NCBI GenBank assembly: GCA_019192445.1
Contig: JAHCMK010000003.1
Span: 527,229 to 591,228 of the forward strand
Source: Oceanococcus sp. HetDA_MAG_MS8
GTDB taxonomy: Bacteria; Pseudomonadota; Gammaproteobacteria; Nevskiales; Oceanococcaceae
Direction of reading: 5' to 3'
DNA: 64,000 nucleotides
Part shown: positions 27,394-36,433 of the stretch, one piece after another
Layout of the letters: each line of letters starts with the position of its first letter
How positions within the stretch are numbered: the stretch's first letter is position 1
Position numbers and translations under genes: made by a program
The notes under the pieces: generated by a model
Seen by the model: the letters and a program-made list of their open reading frames with translations, nothing else
What the model was told of the DNA's origin: nothing
The model's database searches: none

Positions 27394-29076
27394 ATGACTG
27401 AAAGTTTTGCCGAGCTCTTTGAAGAAAGCCTGAAATCTGGCCAGAGCATGCAACCGGGCGACATCGTTGAAGCCCGCGTGATCACCATCAAACCCGACGT
27501 GGTGATCGTCGACGCCGGACTCAAATCCGAGGGTGTGATCCCTCTGGAAGAGTTCAAGAACTCCGAAGGCGAGTTAACCATTACCGAAGGCGACGCTGTT
27601 GAGGTTGCCCTCGAAGCTCTGGAGGACGGGTTCGGTGAAACGCGTCTGTCCAAAGACAAAGCCGAGCGCATCCGCACTTGGGATCGTCTGGGCACGGCCT
27701 TTGAAGCTGGCGAAATTATTACCGGCACCATCAGCGGCAAGGTTAAAGGTGGCTTCACGGTCGACGTCGATCGTATCCGCGCCTTCTTGCCTGGCTCCTT
27801 GGTCGACATTCGCCCGGTTCGCGACACCGCTTACCTCGAAGGCAAGCCGCTTGAGTTCAAAGTCATCAAGCTGGACCGCCTGCGTAACAACGTGGTTCTG
27901 TCGCGCCGCGAAGTGCTCGAAGCCGAATACAGCCAAGAGCGCGAAATGCTGCTCGAAACCTTGCAAGAGGGTGTGGTGCTGCACGGTGTGGTGAAGAATC
28001 TGGTCGACTACGGTGCCTTCGTGGACCTGGGCGGCATTGACGGTCTGCTGCACATCACCGACATGGCCTGGAAGCGGGTCAAAGATCCGGCCGAAGTGGT
28101 CGAGGTTGGCCAAGAGCTGGATGTCAAGGTGCTCAAGTTCGATCGCGAGCGTATGCGCGTGAGCTTGGGGCTGAAGCAGCTGGGCGAAGATCCTTGGGTC
28201 GAAATCGCACGCCGCTATCCCGAGAACACCCGTTTGTTCGGCAAGGTCACCAACATCACTGACTACGGTTGCTTCGTGGAAATCGAAGACGGTGTTGAAG
28301 GTCTGGTTCACGTCTCCGAAATGGATTGGACCAACAAGAACGTCAACCCTGCCAAGGTGGTGCACGTCGGCCAGGAGGTCGAAGTGATGATCCTGGACAT
28401 CGACGAAGAGCGTCGTCGGATCTCCTTGGGCATGAAGCAATGTGTGCCGAACCCCTGGGAAGAGTTCGCGCAAAACCATGCCAAGGGCGACCGCGTCAAA
28501 GGCACCGTCAAGTCCATCACCGATTTCGGTGTGTTCATTGGCTTGGACGGCGGCATCGACGGTCTGGTTCACGCCTCAGACGTGGCCTGGGATCTGGACG
28601 GCGAAGACGCTCTGCGTGCCTTCCAGAAGGGCGAAGAAGTCGAAGCTGTGGTTCTCACCATCGAAGCCGGTCGCGAGCGCATCTCCTTGGGTATCAAGCA
28701 GATGCAAACCGACCCGCTCACCGCCTACATGGCCGAGCATCCTAAGGGCTCCATCGTCACCGGTAAGGTGACCTCGGTTGAGCAACGTGTGATTCACGTG
28801 GAGCTGGCTGAAGGCGTCGAAGGCTTCATCCGGGCCGCTGACATCAAGCGCGAGCGCGTGGAAGATGCCCGTCATGAGGTGAATGAAGGCGACGAAATCG
28901 AAGCCCGCTTCATCTCTGTAGATCGCAAGAGCCGTGTACTGGGCTTGTCCATCAAGGCCAAGGAACAATACGAAGAAGATCAAGCCATGCGTGAGTACGG
29001 CCGTCAGGACGAAGAGCCTGTTGGTGCGACCACCATGGGTGATCTGCTCAAGCAGATCCGCAGCGCGGACGAATAA
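27394..29076 (+). CDS. rpsA: 30S ribosomal protein S1
   Basis: 560 residues with six S1/OB repeats (roughly 21-87, 105-171, 192-260, 277-347, 364-434 and 451-520), seen from recurring [14 protein letters not shown] and [12 protein letters not shown] ends. S1 brings mRNA to the 30S subunit. Upstream of the ATG is only TTTTTTTACAACCCAC with no Shine-Dalgarno, which fits the known S1-dependent, autoregulated start of rpsA mRNA in Gammaproteobacteria. Codons are strongly biased toward GAA, AAG and CTG, as in highly expressed genes. Confidence 0.97.
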   Translation: MTESFAELFEESLKSGQSMQPGDIVEARVITIKPDVVIVDAGLKSEGVIPLEEFKNSEGELTITEGDAVEVALEALEDGFGETRLSKDKAERIRTWDRLGTAFEAGEIITGTISGKVKGGFTVDVDRIRAFLPGSLVDIRPVRDTAYLEGKPLEFKVIKLDRLRNNVVLSRREVLEAEYSQEREMLLETLQEGVVLHGVVKNLVDYGAFVDLGGIDGLLHITDMAWKRVKDPAEVVEVGQELDVKVLKFDRERMRVSLGLKQLGEDPWVEIARRYPENTRLFGKVTNITDYGCFVEIEDGVEGLVHVSEMDWTNKNVNPAKVVHVGQEVEVMILDIDEERRRISLGMKQCVPNPWEEFAQNHAKGDRVKGTVKSITDFGVFIGLDGGIDGLVHASDVAWDLDGEDALRAFQKGEEVEAVVLTIEAGRERISLGIKQMQTDPLTAYMAEHPKGSIVTGKVTSVEQRVIHVELAEGVEGFIRAADIKRERVEDARHEVNEGDEIEARFISVDRKSRVLGLSIKAKEQYEEDQAMREYGRQDEEPVGATTMGDLLKQIRSADE

Positions 29077-29088
29077 ACAGCGGCTGTG

Positions 29089-29117
29089 GCCGGCAGCTTA
29101 GGCTGCCGGCGTCTTTA
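29089..29117 (+). terminator. Probable terminator after rpsA
   Basis: GCCGGCAGC (29089-29097) and GCTGCCGGC (29102-29110) make a 9-bp perfect stem with a TTAG loop, 12 bases after the rpsA stop. The tail GTCTTTAT is only moderately T-rich. Confidence 0.7.
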
Positions 29118-29191
29118 TCGGAATTAAGAGATGGATCAGTGCCTTAGCCATTGATTCATACACTCAAGCCGAAGAAATCAAGCTAAACTAC

Positions 29192-29226
29192 AAAGCCCGT
29201 TGGTCAGCCAGCGGGCTTTTTCTTTT
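29192..29226 (+). terminator. Strong terminator-like hairpin just upstream of ihfB
   Basis: AAAGCCCGTTGG (29192-29203) and CCAGCGGGCTTT (29208-29219) pair over 12 bp with one wobble and a TCAG loop, followed by TTCTTTT. It ends only about 13 bases before the ihfB start codon, so it sits in the leader of ihfB unless the ihfB promoter lies within it. Confidence 0.85.
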
Positions 29227-29238
29227 GTTGGAGAGGGC

Positions 29239-29535
29239 ATGACCAAGTCGGAACTTATCGACAGCCTGTCTTTGCATCATGGCCAGCTGTCCCTGCGCGA
29301 CGTAGAGCTGGGCGTAAAGATTGTGTTGGACTGTATTAGCGATGCCTTGGCAGACAACGAGCGCATCGAGATTCGCGGCTTCGGCAGTTTCAAGTTGCAT
29401 GAGCGTCCACCACGCAGCGGACGCAATCCGCGTACCGGTGACTTGGTGGAGATACCCGCGAAACGGGTGCCACACTTCAAGCCGGGTAAGGAACTGCGTG
29501 AGCGGGTTGATCAGTCCGCCAAGGCCGAATCATGA
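29239..29535 (+). CDS. ihfB: Integration host factor beta subunit
   Basis: 98 residues. An HU/IHF-fold DNA-bending protein, partner of IhfA. The start [10 protein letters not shown] and the DNA-intercalating arm with [20 protein letters not shown] are diagnostic of the beta subunit. The ATG at 29239 has a GGAGAGGG ribosome site. It lies downstream of rpsA as in E. coli and overlaps lapA by 4 bases. Confidence 0.96.
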   Translation: MTKSELIDSLSLHHGQLSLRDVELGVKIVLDCISDALADNERIEIRGFGSFKLHERPPRSGRNPRTGDLVEIPAKRVPHFKPGKELRERVDQSAKAES

Positions 29536-29831
29536 ATGTCCTCGGGCGTGTGCTATTCATTGCATTGGCCCTGGCAGCGCTGGCTATAGGTGCAACCTTT
29601 AGTTACTTCAACCCTCAAGACGTGAGTGTGGATTGGCTGTATTCCCAGGGAAGCGCTCCGCTGGGTTTGCTGCTCCTTGGGGCAATGCTCGCCGGCTTCG
29701 TGTTAGCGATGGTGCTACTCATTCCGCTGTGGTGGATGCAGCGCATTCGAGTGCATCGTTTGCAACGGACCGTGCTGCGTCAGTCTGGTGAGCTAGACAG
29801 CTTGCGTGGCCTGCAAATCGAGCAGAGCTAA
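29532..29831 (+). CDS. lapA: Lipopolysaccharide assembly protein A
   Basis: 99 residues with two membrane helices (about 5-24 and 42-66) and a C-terminal coiled-coil-like tail ([20 protein letters not shown]). This is the LapA (DUF1049) pattern. It works with LapB in tuning LpxC turnover and LPS synthesis at the inner membrane. Start overlaps the ihfB stop; lapB begins 6 bases after its stop. Confidence 0.9.
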   Translation: MNVLGRVLFIALALAALAIGATFSYFNPQDVSVDWLYSQGSAPLGLLLLGAMLAGFVLAMVLLIPLWWMQRIRVHRLQRTVLRQSGELDSLRGLQIEQS

Positions 29832-29837
29832 CAGGTC

Positions 29838-31040
29838 ATGCCGGATCCCAGCGGGCTTTTGCTGATTCTGCTGCCGCTGGCTGCGGCGAGCGGCTGGTTC
29901 TTGGCCCGTATGCGCCCGGCGGAAGAACAAGAGCCAGGACTGGACCCCCGCCTGACGGAGGGCTTGGGCCTGTTGGTGAATAACCAAACCGACGCGGCCA
30001 TAGATCTATTCATGAATATCGCCGAGGCCGAGCCGGAAACGGCGGAGCTGCAGCTGACTTTGGGCAACTTATTCCGTCGGCGGGGTGAAATTGATCGGGC
30101 TTTAAGGGTGCACCATCAGCTCAGCCAAAACCTGTCCTTGCCGCCGCTACAACGGAACCGGGCACGCTTTGAGTTGGCCGGTGACTACTTGCGGGCCGGC
30201 ATCCTGGACCGGGCCCAAAGTTTGTTTCAAGAGTTGGCCGATCAAGGGGTCTTCTTAGAGGCGAGCTTGCGTGCATTAGCTAGAATTCATGAGCAGCAGC
30301 GGGACTGGGAGAAGGCGATTGATACCTTGCGCTGGCTGGCCAGTGCCAAGGGCAAAGACCAAGGGACGACGATCGCCCATTACCATTGCGAGCTGGCTCA
30401 GCTTGCGCTGCGCGAGGGCGAGAGCAAAGAGTTCCAGCGGCAGCTCAAAAAGGCGCGTGCGGCCGATGCAAAGAATGTTCGGGCTAGCTTCCTGTCTGTA
30501 GAGGCGGCTCGCGCCGCGGGTGATCCCAAGGCGGCGTTGCAGTCCTTGCTACTCATTCCCGAACAAGATCGGCGCTTCATTCCAGAAATTTTGCAGTCTT
30601 TAGCCGAGCTCAGTGAAGAGCTCGGCAATCCCGAGCAGTACGTTCAGGTCTTGCAGAGTCTGGCTCAATATAAGGAGGGTGTGACTGCTGCCATTGCCTT
30701 GGCCCAATGGCGGCAGGCGCGTGGTGAGCAAGGCCTAGAGACGCTGCTTGCAGAAATTCGCCAATTTCCAAATTGGTTAGCCTTGCAAGCCGCCTTGGAC
30801 CTGCCTTGGCCCGAGGCGGATGGCGAGGCGCGGGTGCAAGACCTTTTGCAAGGCTTTAAAGCGGCGCTTGAGCCCTTGTTGGCGAGGCGCATTCGCTACT
30901 TGTGCGAGCAATGCGGCTACGGCTCAGGGATGTTGAACTGGCAGTGTCCCAGTTGTAAGAGTTGGGGTTCGCAATCTCCAGTGCTGGACCTGCGTTTGGC
31001 GCAGATGGCGGCGCCACGGCCGGGTATCCAACTCGGCTAA
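29838..31040 (+). CDS. lapB: Lipopolysaccharide assembly protein B (TPR plus rubredoxin-like domain)
   Basis: 400 residues. An N-terminal membrane anchor (PSGLLLILLPLAAASGWFLA) is followed by tetratricopeptide repeats with cytosolic orientation. A C-terminal rubredoxin-type metal site CEQCGYG and CPSCKSWG lies at about 357-377. LapB/YciM presents LpxC to FtsH and so controls LPS output. It is the last gene of the ihfB-lapA-lapB run; its stop is 16 bases from the stop of the convergent protease gene. Confidence 0.95.
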   Translation: MPDPSGLLLILLPLAAASGWFLARMRPAEEQEPGLDPRLTEGLGLLVNNQTDAAIDLFMNIAEAEPETAELQLTLGNLFRRRGEIDRALRVHHQLSQNLSLPPLQRNRARFELAGDYLRAGILDRAQSLFQELADQGVFLEASLRALARIHEQQRDWEKAIDTLRWLASAKGKDQGTTIAHYHCELAQLALREGESKEFQRQLKKARAADAKNVRASFLSVEAARAAGDPKAALQSLLLIPEQDRRFIPEILQSLAELSEELGNPEQYVQVLQSLAQYKEGVTAAIALAQWRQARGEQGLETLLAEIRQFPNWLALQAALDLPWPEADGEARVQDLLQGFKAALEPLLARRIRYLCEQCGYGSGMLNWQCPSCKSWGSQSPVLDLRLAQMAAPRPGIQLG

Positions 31041-31056
31041 GCCGGTAGGTGCCAAG

Positions 31057-32544
31057 CTATGGGCCGCCAGGGCCCCGCTGAGGACGCCGCAGTTCATCGC
31101 GTACGCTTTGCGGAGCGTTGGCCACCAAAACTTCTAGGCGGCCCTCCAGACGAGCGCGAGAGTACTCATCCCACTCTTCCCTGACCAAGGCATTTTGCAG
31201 CTGCCGAATGGCCGCTGCCCAGTCGCCTCGAGCTCGCTGATAATTGGCCAGTTGAAACTGGGCCTCGGCTGGCTGGTCCATTTGCGCCGCGGCTTGCGAC
31301 AGTAATCGAAACACCTCAGGAACTTCCGCCGTGTAGGCCTGGGATTCGAGCAGCAGCTGGCGCACATCCTCGGGGTCGCCAGCCCGCAGTCGCCATTGGG
31401 CCAGAGTCAGCGTGACGGCATGGTTGTTGGGTTGGTCTTTGTGCAGCTTGCGCAGGGATTCCGTGGCGGCCTCGCGCTGGCCCGCAGCAAATTGGGTGCG
31501 GGCTAGCTCCAGCAGGATCGTGGGTTTTTGCTCAGGAATTTTGACCGTATTCCAGGCGGAGACTGCGGCCGCCAGGGCGGCGTCGTGCTGTCCTACCGCC
31601 CTCAGAGCATTTGCTCGTCCATATTGACCCACCAAGGGATCACCCTCCCAAGAGCTGGGGAAGCGGGCTAATTTTTCGCTGGACAGGTCGTAAGCGGCCA
31701 GTTCAGCGCGTGCCTGCATCAATCCAAATATGAGGCTGCGTTCCGCCGCGCCATCCGGTAGATCCTGCTCCCGGCTGCGTGCCTCCGCTAAGCGTGTGGT
31801 GCTGACCGGGTGTGTGCGCAGAATTTCGGGAATGCCCTCGCCGTAAAGTCTGGACTGCGCTGCAATGCGTTTAAAGAAGCCCGCCATGCCTTCCGGAGCG
31901 TAGCCGGCGGCAGAGAGCATTTGAATGCCGAGGCGATCGGCTTCGAGCTCATGTGCCCGGGTGTAATTCACTTGCTGCTGATAGGAAATACCCATTCCCA
32001 AGCCCAGCGCCGCTTGAACTAGGGCCGGATCAGCGCCCCCCGCGGCAATAGCCGCGAGTAGCAGAGCTGCGCTCGCGAGATCCCATCCCTTGGTGTTATC
32101 AATGCGCCGGGCAATGTGCCGCTGGGTGACATGGGCAATTTCGTGGGCCATCACACCGGCGAGCTCGGCCTCGGTAGTTGCTGCCCGGATCAGGCCGGTA
32201 TGAATGCCGATATAACCACCAGGTACCGCAAAAGCATTGATGCTGGGGTCGTTGACCACAAAGAACCGGAAATGCCCGCCGCGTGCGGCGGGGTTCGCCT
32301 CCACGAGTAAAGCGCCCAAGTCTGCAATGTAGCTTTGCAGCTCTTGGTCGGGAGAGAGCAAGCCGTAGCGCTTGAACTGCCTGAACACTTCAGCGCCGAG
32401 CTCCCGTTCTTCAAACAAAGGCAGGCTGCGGTCTGCAGGCTCGCCAAACTCGGGTAGGTTGAAGTCGTTGGCGTGGACAACACCGCCTAGCCCGGCACAA
32501 ATGGCCAAACCGACACCAACACTACACAAGAGGGCACGTATCAT
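31057..32544 (-). CDS. bepA: Periplasmic M48 metalloprotease with TPR tail (BepA-like)
   Basis: 495 residues from the ATG at 32544, which opens a signal peptide (MIRALLCSVGVGLAICAGLG). The zinc site HEIAH is at 134-138 and the third ligand is in RAHELEADRLG. The C-terminal third carries TPR-like helices. BepA degrades misassembled LptD and assists outer-membrane assembly. Length and domain order match. It is divergent from the perM-like gene, 56 bases apart. The symbol is by similarity of layout. Confidence 0.9.
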   Translation of the reverse strand: MIRALLCSVGVGLAICAGLGGVVHANDFNLPEFGEPADRSLPLFEERELGAEVFRQFKRYGLLSPDQELQSYIADLGALLVEANPAARGGHFRFFVVNDPSINAFAVPGGYIGIHTGLIRAATTEAELAGVMAHEIAHVTQRHIARRIDNTKGWDLASAALLLAAIAAGGADPALVQAALGLGMGISYQQQVNYTRAHELEADRLGIQMLSAAGYAPEGMAGFFKRIAAQSRLYGEGIPEILRTHPVSTTRLAEARSREQDLPDGAAERSLIFGLMQARAELAAYDLSSEKLARFPSSWEGDPLVGQYGRANALRAVGQHDAALAAAVSAWNTVKIPEQKPTILLELARTQFAAGQREAATESLRKLHKDQPNNHAVTLTLAQWRLRAGDPEDVRQLLLESQAYTAEVPEVFRLLSQAAAQMDQPAEAQFQLANYQRARGDWAAAIRQLQNALVREEWDEYSRARLEGRLEVLVANAPQSVRDELRRPQRGPGGP

Positions 32545-32600
32545 GGGGGACAGATTCAACAACTGACGAAGATGCGCAGTAGCACTAAGGACCACATTAC

Positions 32601-33713
32601 ATGAACATGGTTCAAGGGTGGATTAAGCGCCACCTGTCCAACCCGCAAGTCGTGAGCCTGGCCCTGCTGTTGGCGGGTGTCCTGCTTCTGATCACGTATT
32701 TTGGCGGAACCTTGGCGCCTTTGTTTTGGGCCATTGTTTTCGCCTATCTGCTCGAGGGGCCGGTCGCTGGCCTCGAGCGGTCTGCTGTGTCACGCAACAT
32801 GGCTACGGTTCTGGTGTGGCTGTGTTTTGTGGCCTTGGTTTTGGTGGTGTTGTTCGCAATCATCCCCTTGGTGACGCGCCAGATGGGGCAGGCCATTCAG
32901 GAGCTGCCGGTGTTAATGGGGTCGGTGCAGGCTTACCTGCAAACCTTGCCCGAGCGCTACCCGCAGTTTGTTTCTACCCAGGAGGTTAATGACCTGCTGC
33001 AGGCCATCAATGCGGGCATCATCGATGTACGCAACGTGGTTCTGGCGCGCTCTTGGGTGGTTGGTGTGGGCTTAATCTACTTCGCCATCTATTTGGTGCT
33101 GGTGCCCCTGATGGTCTTTTTCCTGATTAAGGATAAACAGCGCATTCTGGCTTGGGGACGACGCTTCTTGCCAAATGACATGAGCCTGATTCAGCGTGTT
33201 TGGGGCGACGTGGACCGGCAGCTGGCCAATTATGTGCGCGGCAAGGCCGTGGAAATTGTGATTGTGGGCGGTATTACCTGGGGGGTGTTCACCGCGTTGG
33301 GGCTGAATTATGCGGTTTTGCTGGCAACACTCACCGGGCTTTCCGTTTTAGTGCCCTATTTGGGCGCTTTGGTCGTGACTGTGCCTGTGATGCTGGTGGG
33401 CATGGCGCAATGGGGCTTGGGAAGTGAGGTCGCGTGGGCGGTGTTTGCGTATGGCTTGATTCAAGCCCTAGACGGCAATGTACTGGTGCCGCTGCTGTTT
33501 TCTGAAGCGGTTGATCTGCACCCAGTTGCAATTATTGTTGCCGTGCTGTTTTTTGGCGGTGTGTGGGGTTTCTGGGGGGTGTTTTTCGCAATACCTCTGG
33601 CCACTGTAGTGAATGCCGTGATTCAGGCGTGGCCACAAAGCCGGGAGATGCCGCCAATTGAAGACGAGCCCCCCGAGGATGAGCTCGAAGGCTGGGTGGA
33701 TGCTGAGCTATGA
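32601..33713 (+). CDS. AI-2E family transporter (PerM-like permease)
   Basis: 370 residues with about eight membrane helices: two pairs near the N-terminus (20-75), a soluble-looking segment (95-150), and four to five helices from 155 to 345. The family signature region VPYLGALVVTVPVMLVG is present. Members export AI-2, act as Na/H exchangers or are uncharacterised, so the cargo is unknown. Position beside bepA and upstream of dapA-region genes matches PerM of other Gammaproteobacteria. Acidic C-terminal tail. Confidence 0.88.
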   Translation: MNMVQGWIKRHLSNPQVVSLALLLAGVLLLITYFGGTLAPLFWAIVFAYLLEGPVAGLERSAVSRNMATVLVWLCFVALVLVVLFAIIPLVTRQMGQAIQELPVLMGSVQAYLQTLPERYPQFVSTQEVNDLLQAINAGIIDVRNVVLARSWVVGVGLIYFAIYLVLVPLMVFFLIKDKQRILAWGRRFLPNDMSLIQRVWGDVDRQLANYVRGKAVEIVIVGGITWGVFTALGLNYAVLLATLTGLSVLVPYLGALVVTVPVMLVGMAQWGLGSEVAWAVFAYGLIQALDGNVLVPLLFSEAVDLHPVAIIVAVLFFGGVWGFWGVFFAIPLATVVNAVIQAWPQSREMPPIEDEPPEDELEGWVDAEL

Positions 33714-33812
33714 TGTCGCCGGGTTGGCGCCAGATGTTAACCACGATGGTGTAAAGCTTTAGCAACAACAAAAACTGGGGAAGTGACCCCGAATACTGTG
33801 GAGGGAAAAGAC

Positions 33813-34124
33813 ATGCGATTACATTTATGGCTGCTGCCGGCATTGACGGTGGCATTGGGGGGATGTGCCATCGCCCCTTATCAGCCTGGTTTTTTGTACA
33901 CCGGCACCAAGATGCCGGCGGACGTGCGGGATAACGCCGTCGCCTGTACGCGCTATGGCCAGTCCAGCTCGACCAATGTATTGGGCTTAATTAGCGTGGG
34001 CGATGCCAGTACGGCGGCTGCCAAAAAGGCCGGGGGCATAACCCGCGTTGGCACGGTAGACACCAAGTTCACCAGCTTTTTGGGCCTGTTCTCTACCTCG
34101 ACCACAGAGGTGTGTGGCGAATAG
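33813..34124 (+). CDS. Small TRL-like lipoprotein
   Basis: 103 residues. The start at 33813 has a GGAGGG site and opens a lipoprotein signal ending ALGGC (Cys about 19). The remainder fits the small TRL-like family: TKMPADVRDNAV, a Ser-rich stretch with VLGLISVGDASTAAA, then GITRVGTVDTKFTSFLG. Function unknown; envelope stress or iron-regulated lipoproteins of this type are known. It is followed directly by MITE copy 1. Confidence 0.75.
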   Translation: MRLHLWLLPALTVALGGCAIAPYQPGFLYTGTKMPADVRDNAVACTRYGQSSSTNVLGLISVGDASTAAAKKAGGITRVGTVDTKFTSFLGLFSTSTTEVCGE

Positions 34125-34165
34125 CGTCGACATTAGCCTGCTAGTTGTCGATAGATCGATGAATA

Positions 34166-34430
34166 GTGTCCTGTCGTCGAAGTTCGTTGCATATCAGAGC
34201 CCCTCAAATCGTTCGATACAAGGCGCGCTCCGCCGGGAATGGTCATTCCCTTGCCAAGGAGCGCAACGCGGTAGCGGGCGATTTGAGGGGCTCCCTGCGG
34301 GCGAGCCAGAACGCGGCGTTCCGCGGTGTTGCGCTCGCTTGAAATGGAACAACCATTCCTGCGCGAGCGCGCCTAGCGGCACACCGCGTTCTGACTCGCT
34401 GATATGTAACGAACTTCGGAGACAGGACAC
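34166..34430. mobile_element. 265-bp MITE, copy 1
   Basis: The element runs from GTGTCC to GGACAC and is flanked by TA on both sides (34164-34165 and 34431-34432). Terminal inverted repeats (GTGTCCTGTC with GACAGGACAC, then GAAGTTCG with CGAACTTC) enclose two long hairpins. The first closes with GAGCCCCTCAAATCG and CGATTTGAGGGGCTC. The second closes with CAGAACGCGG and CCGCGTTCTG. No transposase is encoded. It fills the gap between the TRL lipoprotein and the PIN-PhoH gene. Copy 2 at 40593 has exactly the same length. Confidence 0.88.
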
Positions 34431-34455
34431 TAGCAGGCCGTCTGCACAGGCTTGC

Positions 34456-35865
34456 TCAGAGGTTGTTTGACGCGAAGTCTGCCAGGCGTGAGCGCTCACC
34501 TCGGGCCAGAGTGACGTGGCCACCATGCTCCCAACGACGAAAACGGTCCACCACATAGGTGAGGCCGGAGCTGGTTTCGGTGAGGTAGGGCGTGTCAATC
34601 TGCGACAGGTTGCCCATGCAAATAATCTTGGTCCCTGGGCCTGCGCGGGTGATGAGGGTGCGCATTTGCTTGGCTGTGAGGTTCTGCGCCTCGTCGAGGA
34701 TGAGCCAGCGATTCAAAAAGGTACGCCCGCGCATGAAGTTGAGCGAGCGAATCTTGATGCGCTTTGAGAGTAGCTCATTGGTCGCCGCTCGCTCCCAGTC
34801 ACCACCGTCTAATGACTGTGTGAGCACCTCCAAATTGTCCATGAGGGCGCCCATCCAAGGCGTCATTTTCTCTTCTTCGGTGCCGGGCAAGAAGCCAATA
34901 TCCTCGCCAACCGGGATGGTGACGCGGGTCATGACGATTTCCCGGTAAATGGGTTCGTCCAAGACCTGGGCGAGTCCAGCGGCCAGGGCCAGCAAGGTTT
35001 TTCCGGTGCCCGCTGCGCCCAGCAAGGTGACGAACTCGATTTCCGGGTCCATCAGCAAGTTCAAGGCAAAGTTCTGCTCGCGATTGCGCGCATTCACGCC
35101 CCAGGCCGAATAATGACCTCCACGGAAGTTGCGCACCAACTCTAAGGTCACTTCATCGCCTTGAGTGTCGCGTACGATGAGTTCAATGCCCATGTCGTCA
35201 GCGTCTTCGGCAATGGCCACGAATTCGTTCACATGCCAGTCGCGGGCCTCTTCCGTGCGCGCCTTGTAGAAGGTTCGTCCCCGCTTATCGGTCCAGCTTT
35301 GCAAGCTGTCGCCTAGGCTGTTCCAAAAGCTGGGGCTGAGCTGGCGCCAGCCAGAGTAGAGCAGGTCAAGATCGTCGAGAACCTGATCATTGCTGTAGTC
35401 CTCTGCGGCTACACCAACCACAGCGGCTTTCAGCCGTAGGTTGATGTCTTTGGACACTAGAACCACCTGCCGACGGCCGCGATGTTCAGCTGCCAGGCCA
35501 AGCACCACCTGAAGGATGGAGTTGTCAGGCTTGTTGCCGGGCAGTAAGTCTGGCAGCCGAGCCGGTAGTTCCCGTGTCTGCAGGTACAGTCGGCCGCTGC
35601 AGTTCACGCTATCGCCTAAGCCATGCAGGTCATGCAGCGGAATGCCTTGCTCAATCTGCTTGTGGGTACGGTCGGCGAACAGGCTGTCTAGGGTTCGGCT
35701 GACCTGGCGAACATTCCGCGCTGTTTCCGACATGCCCTTTTTGCCGTTGTCCAGCTCCTCCAGCACCACCATGGGAATAAACAGATCATGTTCCTCAAAG
35801 CGAACCAAGGCGGAGGGGTCATGCATCAACACGTTAGTGTCCAGCACGAATAGGCGTTTGCTCAT
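34456..35865 (-). CDS. PIN-PhoH fusion protein (PhoH2-type ATPase/RNase)
   Basis: 469 residues. The N-terminal PIN nuclease domain (about 1-150) shows the acidic residues in FVLDTNVLMHDP, the conserved VVLEELDNGKKG and SKDINLRLKA. The C-terminal PhoH helicase-like ATPase has the P-loop LLGAAGTGKTLLALAAG and WLILDEAQNLTAKQM. PhoH2 proteins unwind and cleave RNA in vitro. This fused form is common and chromosomal. It ends 25 bases from the MITE, which could affect its 3' end. bcp lies upstream on the same strand. Confidence 0.92.
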   Translation of the reverse strand: MSKRLFVLDTNVLMHDPSALVRFEEHDLFIPMVVLEELDNGKKGMSETARNVRQVSRTLDSLFADRTHKQIEQGIPLHDLHGLGDSVNCSGRLYLQTRELPARLPDLLPGNKPDNSILQVVLGLAAEHRGRRQVVLVSKDINLRLKAAVVGVAAEDYSNDQVLDDLDLLYSGWRQLSPSFWNSLGDSLQSWTDKRGRTFYKARTEEARDWHVNEFVAIAEDADDMGIELIVRDTQGDEVTLELVRNFRGGHYSAWGVNARNREQNFALNLLMDPEIEFVTLLGAAGTGKTLLALAAGLAQVLDEPIYREIVMTRVTIPVGEDIGFLPGTEEEKMTPWMGALMDNLEVLTQSLDGGDWERAATNELLSKRIKIRSLNFMRGRTFLNRWLILDEAQNLTAKQMRTLITRAGPGTKIICMGNLSQIDTPYLTETSSGLTYVVDRFRRWEHGGHVTLARGERSRLADFASNNL

Positions 35866-35903
35866 GTTGTTTCCAAGGTGGGCTGTTGGTGCCGGCGGCG
35901 GGT

Positions 35904-36374
35904 TTAGGCGGCGTCCTGTGCAGCAGCTAAGACTTCATCCACATGGCCTGGCACCTTTACGCCGCGCCACTCTTTAACCAGTTTGCCTTGGCTATCGAAG
36001 AGGAAAGTACTGCGGTCCACACCGAGGTACTTCTTGCCATACATGCTCTTTTCCTTGATGACCTCGAAGTGGTTACAAAGCACTTCGTCGGGATCGGAGA
36101 GTAGATCAAAGTTGAAGTCGAACTTGGCAATAAAGTTTTCGTGCTTGCGCACCGAGTCGCGGCTCACACCCAAGATGCGGCAGTTGGCGGCGTCGAAGTC
36201 TGCCTTGGCATCGCGGAATGCTTCACCCTCTTTGGTGCAGCCAGCCGTATTGTCTTTGGGATAAAAGTACAGCACCAATTTACGGCCTTTTTGTGCGGCC
36301 AGCGAAATGCTTTGGCCATCATTGGCGTCCAAGGTGATATCCGGCAATGCGTCGCCTAGGGCAATGCTCATCAT
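35904..36374 (-). CDS. bcp: Thiol peroxidase of the Bcp/PrxQ family
   Basis: 156 residues (or 155 from the second of two adjacent ATGs, which is better spaced from GGAG). The peroxidatic cysteine is in FYPKDNTAGCTKEGEAFRD. The resolving cysteine five residues on in E. coli Bcp is absent here, being Glu. Another cysteine (DAANCRILG) may substitute, or the enzyme works as a 1-Cys peroxiredoxin. It reduces H2O2 and organic peroxides. It lies next to gcvR and dapA as in E. coli. Confidence 0.93.
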   Translation of the reverse strand: MMSIALGDALPDITLDANDGQSISLAAQKGRKLVLYFYPKDNTAGCTKEGEAFRDAKADFDAANCRILGVSRDSVRKHENFIAKFDFNFDLLSDPDEVLCNHFEVIKEKSMYGKKYLGVDRSTFLFDSQGKLVKEWRGVKVPGHVDEVLAAAQDAA

Positions 36375-36433
36375 GTACTCCTGAAGTTGTTGTGGGTTCG
36401 CGGCTGCTTCCCAGCCGCAGTGGCAGATCTGCC

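Noticed and set aside
34114..34598. Open frames inside MITE copy 1 (and the equivalents at 40600-40884)
   Set aside because: They translate palindromic element sequence on both strands and have no ribosome sites or family resemblance.
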